The notes: a model not told the origin generated them from the letters alone. Positions 10,088 through 18,698 are shown, counted from the first letter of the stretch. The stretch is DNA of 34,650 bases from Rhodocyclales bacterium (GCA_026399435.1 JAPLQX010000030.1:1-34650), one strand, 5' to 3'. Made by a program: numbers and translations.

Positions 10088-10294
10088 TTAATGGTGGCCC
10101 TTGGGGCGCTCGCCGGTAAAGCGATACACGGTGCCGCAGTAGGGGCAGGCGGCCTCGCCCGTGGGGCTCTTCAATACGTCGATGAAGACGCGCGGATGGC
10201 GGGCCCACAGCGGGGCGCCGGGACGCGGGCAGGCCAGCGGCAGGTCGTGCGCCGTGACGGCAACCTGGCGCTGGGATTCGTCGAGAGTGGACAT
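10088..10294 (-). CDS. Zinc-finger zf-CHCC domain protein
   Basis: This 68-residue protein has the zf-CHCC pattern: DLPLACP, then HPRVFIDV, then CPYCGTVYR, giving Cys, His, Cys and Cys as zinc ligands. The same fold occurs in the NDUFS6 subunit of mitochondrial complex I; the role of the bacterial single-domain form is not established. The ATG at 10294 is set by GAGGA six bases upstream; a TTG four codons earlier lacks such a site. It sits 18 bases after the ilvE stop, a pairing I recall as common in betaproteobacteria, so it is probably cotranscribed with ilvE. Confidence 0.88.
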   Translation of the reverse strand: MSTLDESQRQVAVTAHDLPLACPRPGAPLWARHPRVFIDVLKSPTGEAACPYCGTVYRFTGERPKGHH

Positions 10295-10312
10295 GGCGTT
10301 CCTCAAACGTGG

Positions 10313-11233
10313 TTAGACGAGACTGAGCCAGTCGGCGTGGGCAGGCACCTTGCCATTGACCACGTCGAAGAACAAGCTCTGAATTTTGGTGGTGATCGGC
10401 CCGCGGCTGCCTGCGCCGATGGTGCGGTTGTCGAGTTCACGGATCGGCGTCACCTCCGCCGCCGTGCCGGTGAAGAAGGCCTCGTCGGCGATGTAGATGT
10501 CGTCGCGCGTGAGCCGCTTGGCGATCACCTTGTAACCGAGTTCCGCGGCCAGCGTGATCACCGTGTTGCGGGTGATGCCCATCAGGGCCGAGGCGATTTC
10601 GGGTTCGTAGATCACGCCATCCTTGACAACGAACAGGTTCTCGCCCGCGCCTTCGGCGACGAAGCCGTCGACGTCGAGCAACAGGGCCTCGTCATAGCCG
10701 TCTTCGGTGGCTTCCATATTGGCCAGGATCGAATTGGCATAGGTGCCGGAGAACTTGGCGCGTGCCATGTTTACGTTCACGTGGTGCCGCGAGTAGCTCG
10801 AGGTCTTGACGCGGATGCCCTTTTCCATGCCTTCCTCGCCGAGATAGGCGCCCCAGGGCCACGCGGCAACCGAGACATGCGTCGCCGCACCGCGCGGGCT
10901 GACGCCCATCTTTTCCGAACCGTAGAAGGCGATCGGCCGCAGGTAGCAGGATTCGAGCTTGTTGGCGCGCACCACTTCCTTGTGTGCCTCCATTACCGTC
11001 GCCTTGTCGTAGGGCATCGGCATGCGGTAGATGTGCGCCGAGGCGAAGAGCCGGTCGGTGTGCTCTTTGAGGCGGAAAATTGCCGTGCCGGAGACGGTCT
11101 TGTAGGCGCGGACGCCTTCGAAGACGGCGAGACCGTAGTGCAGCGAGTGAGTCAGCACATGGGTAGTGGCATCGCGCCAGGGCACGAGCTTGCCGTCGTA
11201 CCAGATGAAGCCGTCACGGTCGGCCATGGACAT
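10313..11233 (-). CDS. ilvE: Branched-chain amino acid aminotransferase
   Basis: This 306-residue PLP-dependent fold-type IV transaminase performs the last step of valine, isoleucine and leucine synthesis and the first step of their breakdown. The N-terminal IWYDGKLVPW and HYGLAVFEGVRAY match IlvE. The PLP-binding lysine is Lys160 in ARAKFSGTYANS, the same number as in E. coli IlvE. GYDEALLLD, EGAGENLF and the SGT-like FFTGTAAEVTPI are also present. The ATG at 11233 has GGAG eight bases before it; a second ATG at 11227 is less likely. It is the first gene of a minus-strand run of six closely spaced genes. A TAAAAT (11269-11274) could be its -10 box, but no convincing -35 was found. Confidence 0.96.
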   Translation of the reverse strand: MSMADRDGFIWYDGKLVPWRDATTHVLTHSLHYGLAVFEGVRAYKTVSGTAIFRLKEHTDRLFASAHIYRMPMPYDKATVMEAHKEVVRANKLESCYLRPIAFYGSEKMGVSPRGAATHVSVAAWPWGAYLGEEGMEKGIRVKTSSYSRHHVNVNMARAKFSGTYANSILANMEATEDGYDEALLLDVDGFVAEGAGENLFVVKDGVIYEPEIASALMGITRNTVITLAAELGYKVIAKRLTRDDIYIADEAFFTGTAAEVTPIRELDNRTIGAGSRGPITTKIQSLFFDVVNGKVPAHADWLSLV

Positions 11234-11309
11234 GGTGGGTCTCCAGCATTGCGTTAGTTGAAGGTGTGATTTTAACGTGAAACACCTTGTTCGAAGTCTC
11301 CGGTAATGG

Positions 11310-11440
11310 ACGCGCGCAGCGCGCCGACTGGTAACCCCCCGCGAGGGGCGAGGCGGGAATTCGCGACGCATGCGTCGCGCCGTCGCAGCCGGCTGGCTGT
11401 GCAAAGCCAGCCGTGGGCCGCGGAGCGGAAGGGGGGCGGG
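11310..11440. repeat. Palindrome-rich intergenic segment between ilvE and nudJ
   Basis: This gap between divergent genes (11234-11525) contains several palindromes in a row. There is an 18-base perfect palindrome at 11362-11379 (centre GCATGC). A hairpin has eight-base arms GGCTGGCT (11391-11398) and AGCCAGCC (11405-11412). There is also CCCC-GCGA-GGGG at 11337-11348 and GCGCGC-type self-complementary sequence near 11311-11326. No gene is apparent. It may be a dispersed palindromic repeat or a regulatory region; a single window cannot tell. Confidence 0.55.
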
Positions 11441-11525
11441 CGACCAATTCGCTTTTTCGCGTGTTTCATCTTCGGCGCGCAGCGCTCGGTGCCATGAGCG
11501 TTAGCAGGGGCGCTAAAATGCGCGG

Positions 11526-11978
11526 ATGAATCGTATCTGGAAACCCAATGTCACTGTCGCCGCGATGATCGAGCGCGAGGGCCGCCTCCTGCTGGTCGAG
11601 GAGGAGACCGATGACGGGCTGCGTCTCAATCAGCCCGCCGGCCACCTCGATGAAGGCGAATCCCTGGTCGCCGCCTGCGCGCGCGAAGCCCTGGAAGAGA
11701 CTGCATGGAGTTTTGCGCCGACGGCGCTGGTCGGCATCTATCAGTGGCCGCGGCCTCAACGCGACATCACCTATTTGCGCTTTGCATTCTCCGGCGAGCT
11801 GGGCGCCCACGAGGACGGCCGGATGCTCGATGACGGCATCCTGCGCGCGGTCTGGATGACGCCCGACGAGATTCGCGCCACCGTGGATCGCCACCGCAGC
11901 CCGCTGGTCTGGCAGTGCGTGAGCGACTACCTGGCCGGGCGGCGCTTCCCACTTGAGATTGTTACGCACTACGACTGA
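11526..11978 (+). CDS. nudJ: Nudix hydrolase, NudJ-type
   Basis: This 150-residue cytosolic Nudix enzyme probably hydrolyses nucleotide or pyrimidine diphosphates and phosphate esters such as HMP-PP, as E. coli NudJ does. The Nudix box spans residues 39-61: G, then E at 45, then RE-x-L-EE at 53-58. Its end is TAW instead of the usual x-G-hydrophobic. [23 protein letters not shown] and the ending [10 protein letters not shown] match NudJ closely. It lies five bases before mnmA, the same pairing as in E. coli. A TAAAAT at 11514-11519 is only seven bases before the ATG, so the message could have a very short leader or none. Confidence 0.92.
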   Translation: MNRIWKPNVTVAAMIEREGRLLLVEEETDDGLRLNQPAGHLDEGESLVAACAREALEETAWSFAPTALVGIYQWPRPQRDITYLRFAFSGELGAHEDGRMLDDGILRAVWMTPDEIRATVDRHRSPLVWQCVSDYLAGRRFPLEIVTHYD

Positions 11979-11983
11979 TCACT

Positions 11984-13084
11984 ATGTCCAAAGGAAAAAT
12001 CATTGTCGGGCTGTCCGGCGGCGTCGATTCCTCGGTAGCGGCGCTGCTGCTCAAGCGGGAAGGCTACGAGGTGATCGGCCTGTTCATGAAGAACTGGGAG
12101 GGCGACGATAGCGACGAATACTGCTCCTCGCGCCAGGATCTGGTCGACGCCGCCGCCGCGGCAGACGTGATCGGCATCGAGTTCGAGGCCGTGAATTTCT
12201 CCGTCGAGTACCGCGAGCGGGTGTTCGCCGATTTCCTGCGCGAATATCAGGCCGGCCGCACGCCGAATCCCGACGTGTTGTGCAATTCGGAAATCAAGTT
12301 CAAGGCGTTTCTCGATCACGCGCTGGCGCTCGGCGCCGAAAAGATCGCTACCGGCCACTATGCGCAGGTTCGCGAATTTCTCGGCGAATGGCAGTTGCTC
12401 AAGGCCGAGGACGGCACCAAGGACCAAAGCTATTTCCTGCACCGGCTGAATCAGGCGCAACTGGCGAAGACGTTGTTCCCGATAGGGCATCTGTACAAGC
12501 GCGATGTGCGCAGGATCGCCGAAGAGGCCGGCCTGCCCAACCATGCGCGCAAGGACTCGACCGGCATCTGCTTCATCGGTGAGCGGCCCTTCCGCGAATT
12601 TCTGGCGCGCTATCTGCCGAAGCAGCCCGGAGAGATCCGCGTGTTCGGCGCCGATCGGGTGGTGGGAAGTCACGATGGCCTGATGTACTACACCCTCGGT
12701 CAGCGCGAGGGGCTCGGCATCGGCGGCGTCAAGGGCGCGCCGGAGGAACCCTGGTTCGTCGCCGGCAAGGACATGGCCGCCAACATCCTCTGGGTAGTGC
12801 AAGGCCACGAGCATCCGGCCCTGCTCTCGGGAAGCCTGGTGGCGAAGGATCTTTCCTGGGTCTCCGGACATGCACCGCACACGCACTGGGTGTATGCGGC
12901 GAAGACGCGCTATCGCCAGCCGGATGCGGCGTGTGAGGTCGAGCGCGTTTCCGCAGACGAATGCGAAGTTGTTTTTGCTGCGCCGCAATGGGCGGTAACG
13001 CCGGGACAATCGCTGGTGCTCTATGAATCGCGGGTGTGCCTCGGCGGCGGCATCATTGCAACACATCAGCCGCCAAGCGCATGA
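11984..13084 (+). CDS. mnmA: tRNA-specific 2-thiouridylase
   Basis: This 366-residue enzyme inserts sulfur at C2 of wobble U34 in tRNA-Lys, -Glu and -Gln, using ATP and sulfur relayed from a cysteine desulfurase. The PP-loop GLSGGVDSS is at residues 9-17. The catalytic cysteine pair is Cys100 ([13 protein letters not shown]) and Cys196 ([11 protein letters not shown]). The C-terminal beta-barrel begins after [13 protein letters not shown]. The length matches the family. It follows nudJ closely and is probably cotranscribed. The next gene, HU, has its own promoter-like sequence. Confidence 0.97.
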   Translation: MSKGKIIVGLSGGVDSSVAALLLKREGYEVIGLFMKNWEGDDSDEYCSSRQDLVDAAAAADVIGIEFEAVNFSVEYRERVFADFLREYQAGRTPNPDVLCNSEIKFKAFLDHALALGAEKIATGHYAQVREFLGEWQLLKAEDGTKDQSYFLHRLNQAQLAKTLFPIGHLYKRDVRRIAEEAGLPNHARKDSTGICFIGERPFREFLARYLPKQPGEIRVFGADRVVGSHDGLMYYTLGQREGLGIGGVKGAPEEPWFVAGKDMAANILWVVQGHEHPALLSGSLVAKDLSWVSGHAPHTHWVYAAKTRYRQPDAACEVERVSADECEVVFAAPQWAVTPGQSLVLYESRVCLGGGIIATHQPPSA

Positions 13085-13101
13085 AACCGTGCATAAAGTC
13101 C

Positions 13102-13132
13102 TTGTACAACGAATGGGGAACGGGTTTAGAAT
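13102..13132 (+). promoter_or_regulatory. Probable promoter of the HU gene
   Basis: TTGTAC (13102-13107) and TAGAAT (13127-13132) resemble sigma-70 boxes, with a 19-base spacer that is slightly long. They lie about 48 bases before the HU start codon, in an otherwise empty 95-base gap after mnmA. Confidence 0.55.
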
Positions 13133-13179
13133 CTTTTTTGGGCGGGATGCCCTCAAAAATAACCGGAGGAATTTAAAGC

Positions 13180-13470
13180 ATGAATAAAGCTGAACTGATT
13201 GAAATCGCCGCCAAGGAAGCCGACATAAGCAAGGCTGCCGCCGGCAAGGCGTTGGACGGGATCATGGCTGCGGTAGTAAAGGCGGTATCCAAAGGGGATA
13301 ACGTTACATTGGTGGGTTTTGGCACCTTCAAGTCGGCGAAGCGCGCGGCGCGTACCGGCAAGAATCCCAAGACCGGCGCGACGATCAAGATTCCCGCGAC
13401 CACTGTGCCGAAATTCAGCGCGGGCGCCGGCTTCAAGCTGGCGGTCAGCGGCAAGAAGGCAAAAAAGTAA
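13180..13470 (+). CDS. HU-family DNA-binding protein
   Basis: This 96-residue histone-like protein binds and bends DNA without sequence specificity as a dimer. The sequence starts MNKAELIEIAAKEADISKAAAGKALD and carries VTLVGFGTF. The DNA-binding arm contains RAARTGKNPKTG and the proline intercalation region is KIPATTVPKF. A short lysine-rich tail (GKKAKK) extends beyond the usual 90 residues. GGAGGA lies before the ATG. A strong terminator follows, so it is probably a highly expressed single-gene unit. Confidence 0.95.
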   Translation: MNKAELIEIAAKEADISKAAAGKALDGIMAAVVKAVSKGDNVTLVGFGTFKSAKRAARTGKNPKTGATIKIPATTVPKFSAGAGFKLAVSGKKAKK

Positions 13471-13488
13471 GAGCGGGCTTTCCGCCTT

Positions 13489-13515
13489 AAGGGGCCCGCA
13501 TGCGGGCCCTTTTCT
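13489..13515 (+). terminator. Rho-independent terminator after HU gene
   Basis: GGGCCCGCATGCGGGCCC (13492-13509) is perfectly self-complementary. The helix can be extended by a G-T and two A-T pairs into TTTTC, and a T-rich tract follows. It lies 18 bases after the HU stop codon. Confidence 0.85.
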
Positions 13516-13619
13516 TTTGCGGGCCGGACTTTTTGGTTCATTGCCCGAAGCACCATCGGCAGGGTTTCGATTGTCTTTTCAGCCGCCGCTGATTATTCTC
13601 CCTGTCAAGGAGATTCAAA

Positions 13620-13964
13620 ATGATCACGACACAACATCAGGACCATCTGGTCGAGTTCGCCGTGTTTGGCGAATTCACTCTGGCCGACTTCAAGGAATTC
13701 GAGGAACTGGTCCTTCACGAGATCAAGTTTGCCGGGCCGGTGAATCTGCTGGTCGACCTGCGCGACATGGCGGACTTCACTGTCGACGTGGCGTGGGAAG
13801 AGATCCGCTTTTCGCGGCAGCACGCCGGCGACTTCAAGCGCATCGCGGTGATCACCGACAGCCAGTGGGTGGCTTGGAGCGCGTGGTTGGAGCAACTGTT
13901 CGTGACCGCGGACGTGACGGTATTTGCCGATGAGGCCGACGCCCGCAGCTGGCTCGCCGAATGA
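13620..13964 (+). CDS. STAS/SpoIIAA-like domain protein
   Basis: This 114-residue soluble protein has the alternating strand-helix pattern of SpoIIAA-like (STAS/SEC14-type) domains. An N-terminal strand VEFAVFGEFTLADFKEFEEL leads to PVNLLVDLRDMADF, then a helix rich in basic residues, FKRIAVITDS, and a C-terminal DVTVFADEADARSWLAE. Relatives are thought to bind lipids or act as small regulatory modules; no specific function is assigned. AAGGAG precedes the ATG. The stop overlaps the sulfurtransferase start by four bases (ATGA), so the two proteins are translationally coupled. Confidence 0.85.
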   Translation: MITTQHQDHLVEFAVFGEFTLADFKEFEELVLHEIKFAGPVNLLVDLRDMADFTVDVAWEEIRFSRQHAGDFKRIAVITDSQWVAWSAWLEQLFVTADVTVFADEADARSWLAE

Positions 13965-14806
13965 GCGTGGCCTTGGCTGCTGTGCTGGTGAGTGCGGAAG
14001 ATCTCGCCGCGCATCCGGAGTGGCGGGTTTTTGACTGCCGGCATGACCTGAAGAATACGGAATATGGACGCCAGGCCTATGCCCGCGGCCACATTCCCGG
14101 CGCGCTGTTCCTGCATCTCGACGACGATCTCTCGGGCGTCAAGGACGGACGCAACGGCCGTCATCCGCTTCCCGAGGCCGAGAGCTTTGCGCGACGCATG
14201 ACGGCGTGCGGCGTCGATGCGGCGACGCAGGTGGTGGCCTACGACAATGAAGGCGGAATTTTTGCGTCGCGTCTGTGGTGGATGCTGCGTTGGCTCGGGC
14301 ATGACCGGGTGGCGGTGCTCGACGGCGGCCTGGCAGGCTGGAAGCGCAGCAAGCGGACTTTGGAAGAGCGTGTGCCCGCTGTGGAGCCGCGTGACTTCAC
14401 GGCGCGTCCACAGGACATGGTGGTTGATGTCGGGCAGGTTCTGGCCAATATTCAGTCGGATCGAACGCTGATCCTCGACGCGCGCAGCCCCGAGCGGTTT
14501 CGCGGCGAGAACGAGACACTCGATCCGGTGGGCGGCCACATCCCCGGCGCGGTGAATCGCTTCTATTTCGACAATCTCGATGACGACGGCTGCTTCTTCA
14601 AACCGGTGGCGGAGCTTCGCACGGAATTCGCCGAGTTGCTCGCCGGGCGGTCGTCGGCACAAGTGGTGCAGCAGTGCGGCTCCGGCGTGACCGCCTGCCA
14701 CAACCTGCTGGCGATGGAACTGGCCGGCTTCTCCGGTTCGAAGCTGTATCCCGGCTCATGGAGCGAGTGGTGCGCCGACTCCCTGCGTCCGGTGGCGCGC
14801 GGCTAG
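13961..14806 (+). CDS. sseA: Mercaptopyruvate/thiosulfate sulfurtransferase
   Basis: This 281-residue protein has two rhodanese domains. The N-terminal domain (about 9-130) contains FDCRHDL and DNEGGIFASRLWWML but no cysteine at the active-site position, as is normal. The C-terminal domain (about 155-278) carries Cys239 in the loop CGSGVTA, which resembles mercaptopyruvate sulfurtransferases more than thiosulfate rhodaneses. It transfers sulfur from 3-mercaptopyruvate or thiosulfate to thiols or cyanide, probably in the cytosol because no signal peptide is seen. Its stop codon shares a CTAG tetranucleotide with the stop of convergent queG. Confidence 0.92.
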   Translation: MSVALAAVLVSAEDLAAHPEWRVFDCRHDLKNTEYGRQAYARGHIPGALFLHLDDDLSGVKDGRNGRHPLPEAESFARRMTACGVDAATQVVAYDNEGGIFASRLWWMLRWLGHDRVAVLDGGLAGWKRSKRTLEERVPAVEPRDFTARPQDMVVDVGQVLANIQSDRTLILDARSPERFRGENETLDPVGGHIPGAVNRFYFDNLDDDGCFFKPVAELRTEFAELLAGRSSAQVVQQCGSGVTACHNLLAMELAGFSGSKLYPGSWSEWCADSLRPVARG

Positions 14807-15915
14807 GGAGCGGCGTCTTGGGCTGCGGCGCCATGCCGTCGCAGCGCCCATGCCACATGTTCCCGCACCAGCGCCGAAGGATGATCGGCGCGTGAGCGCA
14901 GGGCACTGATCACTTCACTGTTGGACGGCGCATTGCCCAGCGCGACGGCGATGTTGCGCAGCCAGCGCTCGAAGCCGATGCGACGGATCGGCGAACCGGC
15001 CAGCTTTTCGTTGAAGTCGTTTTCATCCCAAGCAAACAAGTCGACGAGCGTCGCCTGGTCCAGACCATGACGTGGCGCGAAGTCGTTCTCGCGCGTCAGG
15101 GGCGCGAAGCGATTCCATGGACAGGCCAACTGGCAATCGTCGCAGCCGTAGATGCGATTGCCCAGCAGCGGCCGCAGCGTTTCGGGAATGCTGCTCTTGA
15201 GTTCGATGCTGAGGTATGAAATACAGAGCCGTGCATCGAGGCGATAGGGCGCGACGATGGCCTCGGTCGGGCAGGCCTCGATGCACGCCGTGCAGCGGCC
15301 GCAGTGATCGGTCACCGGCGTATCGGGCGACAGCACCAGGTTGGTGAATATCTCGCCGAGAAAGAAATACGATCCGGCCTCGCGCTCGAGCAGCAGCGTG
15401 TGCTTGCCGCGCCAGCCCAGCCCGCTGTTCTGCGCCAGGCCGACTTCCATCACGGGTGCGGAATCGGTGAATACCCGATAGGCGAAATCGCCGATCTCGT
15501 TGCCGATCCGGTCGGCGAGTTGCTGCAAGCGGGCGCGCAGCAGCTTGTGATAGTCGCGGCCCAGCGCATAGCGTGAAACGAAGGCGCGCTCCCCGTCGGC
15601 GAGCGTCTCCTGAGAGTCGGCGCCGGCGCTACGGTAATTCATGCGTGCGGTGATGACGCTGCGCGTCCCCGGCAGCAGCAGGGCAGGTTGCGCGCGCTTG
15701 TTTCCTTCAGCGGTCGCCGTATTTGTCACATACGCGGCCATATAATCCATTTCGCCGTGGAAGCCAGCTGCCAGCCAGAGGCTCAGATTCTCTTCGGCGT
15801 CGCTGACCTGGCTGCCGGAAAAGCCGATGGCATCGAAGCCGAGTTCCCGGCCCCAGCGCCGTATGTTTTCCTTCAGAGTCGCCGAATCTTCCCGATCGCC
15901 ATGCATGCAGAACAT
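14803..15915 (-). CDS. queG: Epoxyqueuosine reductase
   Basis: This 370-residue cobalamin-dependent iron-sulfur enzyme reduces epoxyqueuosine to queuosine in tRNA, the last step of Q synthesis. Asp151 in FTDSAPVMEV is the expected catalytic acid. Two 4Fe-4S clusters are indicated by C205-x2-C208-x2-C211-x3-C215 and by C258-x2-C261-x3-C265 with Cys231. The C-terminal part (about 290-365) has HEAT-like repeats. The start may be ATG 15915 or ATG 15906; neither has a strong ribosome site. With 15906 the start codon lies in the palindrome ATGCAT shared with the tsaE start. It is divergent from tsaE and amiC, as in many betaproteobacteria. Confidence 0.95.
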   Translation of the reverse strand: MFCMHGDREDSATLKENIRRWGRELGFDAIGFSGSQVSDAEENLSLWLAAGFHGEMDYMAAYVTNTATAEGNKRAQPALLLPGTRSVITARMNYRSAGADSQETLADGERAFVSRYALGRDYHKLLRARLQQLADRIGNEIGDFAYRVFTDSAPVMEVGLAQNSGLGWRGKHTLLLEREAGSYFFLGEIFTNLVLSPDTPVTDHCGRCTACIEACPTEAIVAPYRLDARLCISYLSIELKSSIPETLRPLLGNRIYGCDDCQLACPWNRFAPLTRENDFAPRHGLDQATLVDLFAWDENDFNEKLAGSPIRRIGFERWLRNIAVALGNAPSNSEVISALRSRADHPSALVREHVAWALRRHGAAAQDAAP

Positions 15916-16422
15916 CTTACTTTAGCCCTGCCCGGCGAAGCCGATACCCTGGCCTTGGGCGCGGCACTGGCCGCATCAATTACCCAACTGCAGACGCCGG
16001 GCATGGTGATCTGGCTCGAAGGCGACCTCGGCGCGGGCAAAACGACGTTGGTCCGCGGCCTGTTGCGCGCCGCTGGCGACAATGGTCCGGTCAAAAGCCC
16101 GACTTACACACTACTTGAAGTTCACGTGGTTTCTGGATTACACTTCTATCACTTTGATTTTTATAGATTCAATCAGGCGGAAGAATATCTCGATGCCGGA
16201 CTCGACGAATATTTTTCAGGAAGCGGAATTTGTCTGGTCGAATGGCCCGACAAGGCCGCGCCATATCTGCCTGCCGCCGATATGCGAATCGAATTGCGCG
16301 CGGTACCCGATGCTGGTGGCAAAGGCGGCGAGGGCCGCATCGCCCGCATCGAAGCCGCCAGTGCAAGGGGACGGACATGCCTCGCCGGCGTGATGTCCTC
16401 AAGTTCGCTGCGGCCAGTCTGA
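15901..16422 (+). CDS. tsaE: tRNA t6A37 synthesis ATPase TsaE
   Basis: This 173-residue ATPase is part of the TsaB-TsaD-TsaE complex that places threonylcarbamoyl on A37 of ANN-decoding tRNAs. The Walker A loop GDLGAGKTT is at residues 41-49. SPTYTL, HFDFYRF and ICLVEWPDKA follow, as in E. coli TsaE. The ATG at 15901 is chosen by alignment; no ribosome site is seen. The middle of the gene (around 16100-16170) is noticeably AT-rich and uses codons rare in this window, such as TTA and AGA. Its end overlaps the amidase gene by 46 bases. Confidence 0.93.
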   Translation: MHAEHLTLALPGEADTLALGAALAASITQLQTPGMVIWLEGDLGAGKTTLVRGLLRAAGDNGPVKSPTYTLLEVHVVSGLHFYHFDFYRFNQAEEYLDAGLDEYFSGSGICLVEWPDKAAPYLPAADMRIELRAVPDAGGKGGEGRIARIEAASARGRTCLAGVMSSSSLRPV

Positions 16423-17651
16423 CGCTGCTGGTTTCGAGAGTCGGCGCCGGCGCCACGGCGGGCAGCAGCATTCTCGCCGTACGTGTCTGGCCTGCCCGCG
16501 ACTACACACGGGTGACGCTGGAACACGATCAGGCGATCAAGTATTCCCACCTGCTGGTGAAAGACCCCGATCGGCTGGTGCTCGACCTCGAAGGTGTCGA
16601 GTTCAACTCCGTGCTGCAGATGCTGCCCTCGAAGATTCTCGACTCGGACCCCTATATCAAGTTGATCCGCGCCGGACGCAACAAGCCGGGTGTGGTGCGT
16701 CTGGTGATCGAACTCAAGGGCGAGGTCAAGCCGCAGGTATTTTCGTTGGCGCCGGTGGGTGAATACGGCCATCGGCTGGTACTCGATCTCTATCCGGCCG
16801 AGCCGATCGATCCGCTGATGGCACTGCTCGAAAAATCCGGCGAGCCGCCGCTGAAGGCTGAGTCCTCGCTCGACAGCCGCACCAGGCCGGCGGAAAAGCC
16901 GGCCGAGCCGCCCTCCGACAAGCCCGAGATCGCCCGCCTCGTCACGATCGTTCTCGATCCCGGCCACGGCGGCGAAGACCCGGGCGCGATCGGGCGCGGC
17001 GGCAGCCATGAGAAGAACGTCACGCTGTCCGTCGCGCGGCGGCTGAAGGCGAAGATCGATGCCACGCCGAACATGCGCTCGGTGCTGACGCGCGACGGCG
17101 ATTACTTCATTCCGCTGAACCAGCGCGTACAGAAGGCGCGCCGGGTGCAGGCGGACCTCTTCGTCTCGGTACATGCCGATGCTTTCATCAAGTCCACCGC
17201 GCGCGGTTCCAGCGTCTTTGTCCTGTCCGAGAACGGCGCCTCGAGTTCGGCCGCGCGCTGGCTGGCCAACAAGGAAAACTCAGCCGATCTGGTCGGCGGC
17301 GTGAACCTCGGCGCCAAGGATCCCTATCTCGCGCGCACCCTGCTCGACCTGTCGCAGACCGCGACCATCAACGACAGCCTCAAGCTCGGCAAGCATGTGC
17401 TGGGCGAACTGGGCCGCATCAATACCCTGCACAAGGGTCAGGTGGAGCAGGCAGGTTTCGCCGTGCTCAAGGCACCGGACATTCCCTCGATCCTGATCGA
17501 GACCGCCTTCATTTCCAATCCCGAAGAAGAGGCGCGCCTCAACGACGAGGCCTATCAGGACCGCATGGCCGAAGCCATCCTCAAGGGCATCCGCGGTTAC
17601 TTCGCGAGGAATCCGCCGCTGGCCAAGTCGAAGCTGGCGCGGCTGGATTGA
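16377..17651 (+). CDS. amiC: N-acetylmuramoyl-L-alanine amidase with AMIN domain
   Basis: This 424-residue periplasmic zinc amidase cleaves the septal peptidoglycan peptide from MurNAc during daughter-cell separation. The N-terminus MPRRRDVLKFAAASLTLL looks like a Tat signal, as in E. coli AmiC. An AMIN targeting domain spans about 31-140, and a proline- and lysine-rich linker precedes the Amidase_3 domain (about 190-415). Zinc ligands are His197 (DPGHGG), Glu212 (HEKN) and His266 (SVHAD); the catalytic Glu is Glu375 (LIETAFISN). The ATG at 16377 has AGGGGA upstream. It overlaps tsaE by 46 bases. It could equally be called amiB, since the family split is not clear here. Confidence 0.94.
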   Translation: MPRRRDVLKFAAASLTLLVSRVGAGATAGSSILAVRVWPARDYTRVTLEHDQAIKYSHLLVKDPDRLVLDLEGVEFNSVLQMLPSKILDSDPYIKLIRAGRNKPGVVRLVIELKGEVKPQVFSLAPVGEYGHRLVLDLYPAEPIDPLMALLEKSGEPPLKAESSLDSRTRPAEKPAEPPSDKPEIARLVTIVLDPGHGGEDPGAIGRGGSHEKNVTLSVARRLKAKIDATPNMRSVLTRDGDYFIPLNQRVQKARRVQADLFVSVHADAFIKSTARGSSVFVLSENGASSSAARWLANKENSADLVGGVNLGAKDPYLARTLLDLSQTATINDSLKLGKHVLGELGRINTLHKGQVEQAGFAVLKAPDIPSILIETAFISNPEEEARLNDEAYQDRMAEAILKGIRGYFARNPPLAKSKLARLD

Positions 17652-17710
17652 TTCAGGCCTGGAGCCCCAGCGGCGCAGCCCTTGCCGCATCGGGTTCGGC
17701 CGGCTTGGCT

Positions 17711-17719
17711 TGATATAAT
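17711..17719 (+). promoter_or_regulatory. Extended -10 promoter before ribF
   Basis: TGATATAAT is a perfect TATAAT (17714-17719) preceded by the TGN of extended -10 promoters; no good -35 box is visible. It lies in the 96-base gap before ribF, about 29 bases before the start codon. It could drive the whole ribF-ispH cluster. Confidence 0.65.
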
Positions 17720-17747
17720 CGCCCGCTTTCCCTGCAGCTTCAATCCC

Positions 17748-18698
17748 ATGCTGGTTTTTCGCGGTGTTCCCGAGCGGGCGACGACGTCTACGGTGCTGAC
17801 CATCGGCAATTTCGATGGCGTGCATCTTGGCCATCGCGCGCTGCTCGCCGAATTGACGGCCAAGGCGCGCGAACTGGCCTTGCCGGCGACGGTGCTCACC
17901 TTCGAGCCGCACCCGCGCGAACTGTTCGCGCCGGATCAGGCGCCGGCGCGCCTGGCCAGCCTGCGCGACAAGTTCGAACTGCTCGCCGAATGCGGCGTCG
18001 ACCGCGTGCATGTCTGTCGTTTCAACCGCAAGTTCGCGGCGCATACCGCGGGCGAGTTCATCGAGAACATCCTGGTGCGGGGACTGTCGGTGCGGCATCT
18101 GATCATCGGCGACGATTTCCGCTTCGGCAAGGGCCGCACCGGTGACTTCGCGCTGCTGCAGCAGGCCGGGCGCGAGCATCGCTTCGTGGTCGAGGCCATG
18201 CACACCGTGGATTTCGGCGGGCTCCGCGTTTCCAGCTCGGCAGTGCGCGATGCGCTGGCGAGCGGCGACATCGAACGTGCCGAGGGATTGCTCGGACGCG
18301 CCTTCGTTATTGCCGGGCGCGTCATGGATGGCAAGAAGCTCGGCCGCACGATAGGATTTCCGACTGCCAACATCCAGGTCAGGCGCAAGCGCCTGCCACT
18401 GTCCGGCGTGTTCGCCGTCACGGTCTCTGGCGTCGCCGCGCAACCGCTTCCCGGCGCCGCCAACATTGGTGTGCGCCCCACGGTCGAGGAAGGCCTCAAG
18501 CCGGTGCTCGAAGTCCACCTGCTGGATTTCGACCGCGACATCTATGGCACTCACGTCGACGTGAATTTCCTGCACAAGCTGCGCGACGAGGCAAAGTTCG
18601 ATTCGCTGGATGCGCTCAAGGCGCAGATCGCTCGCGACGTCGCCGATGTGCGCAGCTATTTCAAGACCCATTCAATTACTGGCACGACTCATGGCTGA
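17748..18698 (+). CDS. ribF: Bifunctional riboflavin kinase/FAD synthetase
   Basis: This 316-residue enzyme converts riboflavin to FMN and then FAD. The N-terminal nucleotidyltransferase domain has [12 protein letters not shown] (18-29), [10 protein letters not shown] and SSSAVRDAL. The C-terminal flavokinase domain begins near [20 protein letters not shown] and includes [13 protein letters not shown] and LDFDRDIYG. The ATG at 17748 gives the normal family start. The gene heads a cluster typical of proteobacteria and overlaps ileS by eight bases. Confidence 0.97.
   Translation: MLVFRGVPERATTSTVLTIGNFDGVHLGHRALLAELTAKARELALPATVLTFEPHPRELFAPDQAPARLASLRDKFELLAECGVDRVHVCRFNRKFAAHTAGEFIENILVRGLSVRHLIIGDDFRFGKGRTGDFALLQQAGREHRFVVEAMHTVDFGGLRVSSSAVRDALASGDIERAEGLLGRAFVIAGRVMDGKKLGRTIGFPTANIQVRRKRLPLSGVFAVTVSGVAAQPLPGAANIGVRPTVEEGLKPVLEVHLLDFDRDIYGTHVDVNFLHKLRDEAKFDSLDALKAQIARDVADVRSYFKTHSITGTTHG

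Noticed and set aside
9794..11257. Plus-strand open frame of 487 codons opposite ilvE and the start of waaF
   Set aside because: It covers three clear minus-strand genes and has no recognisable protein features.
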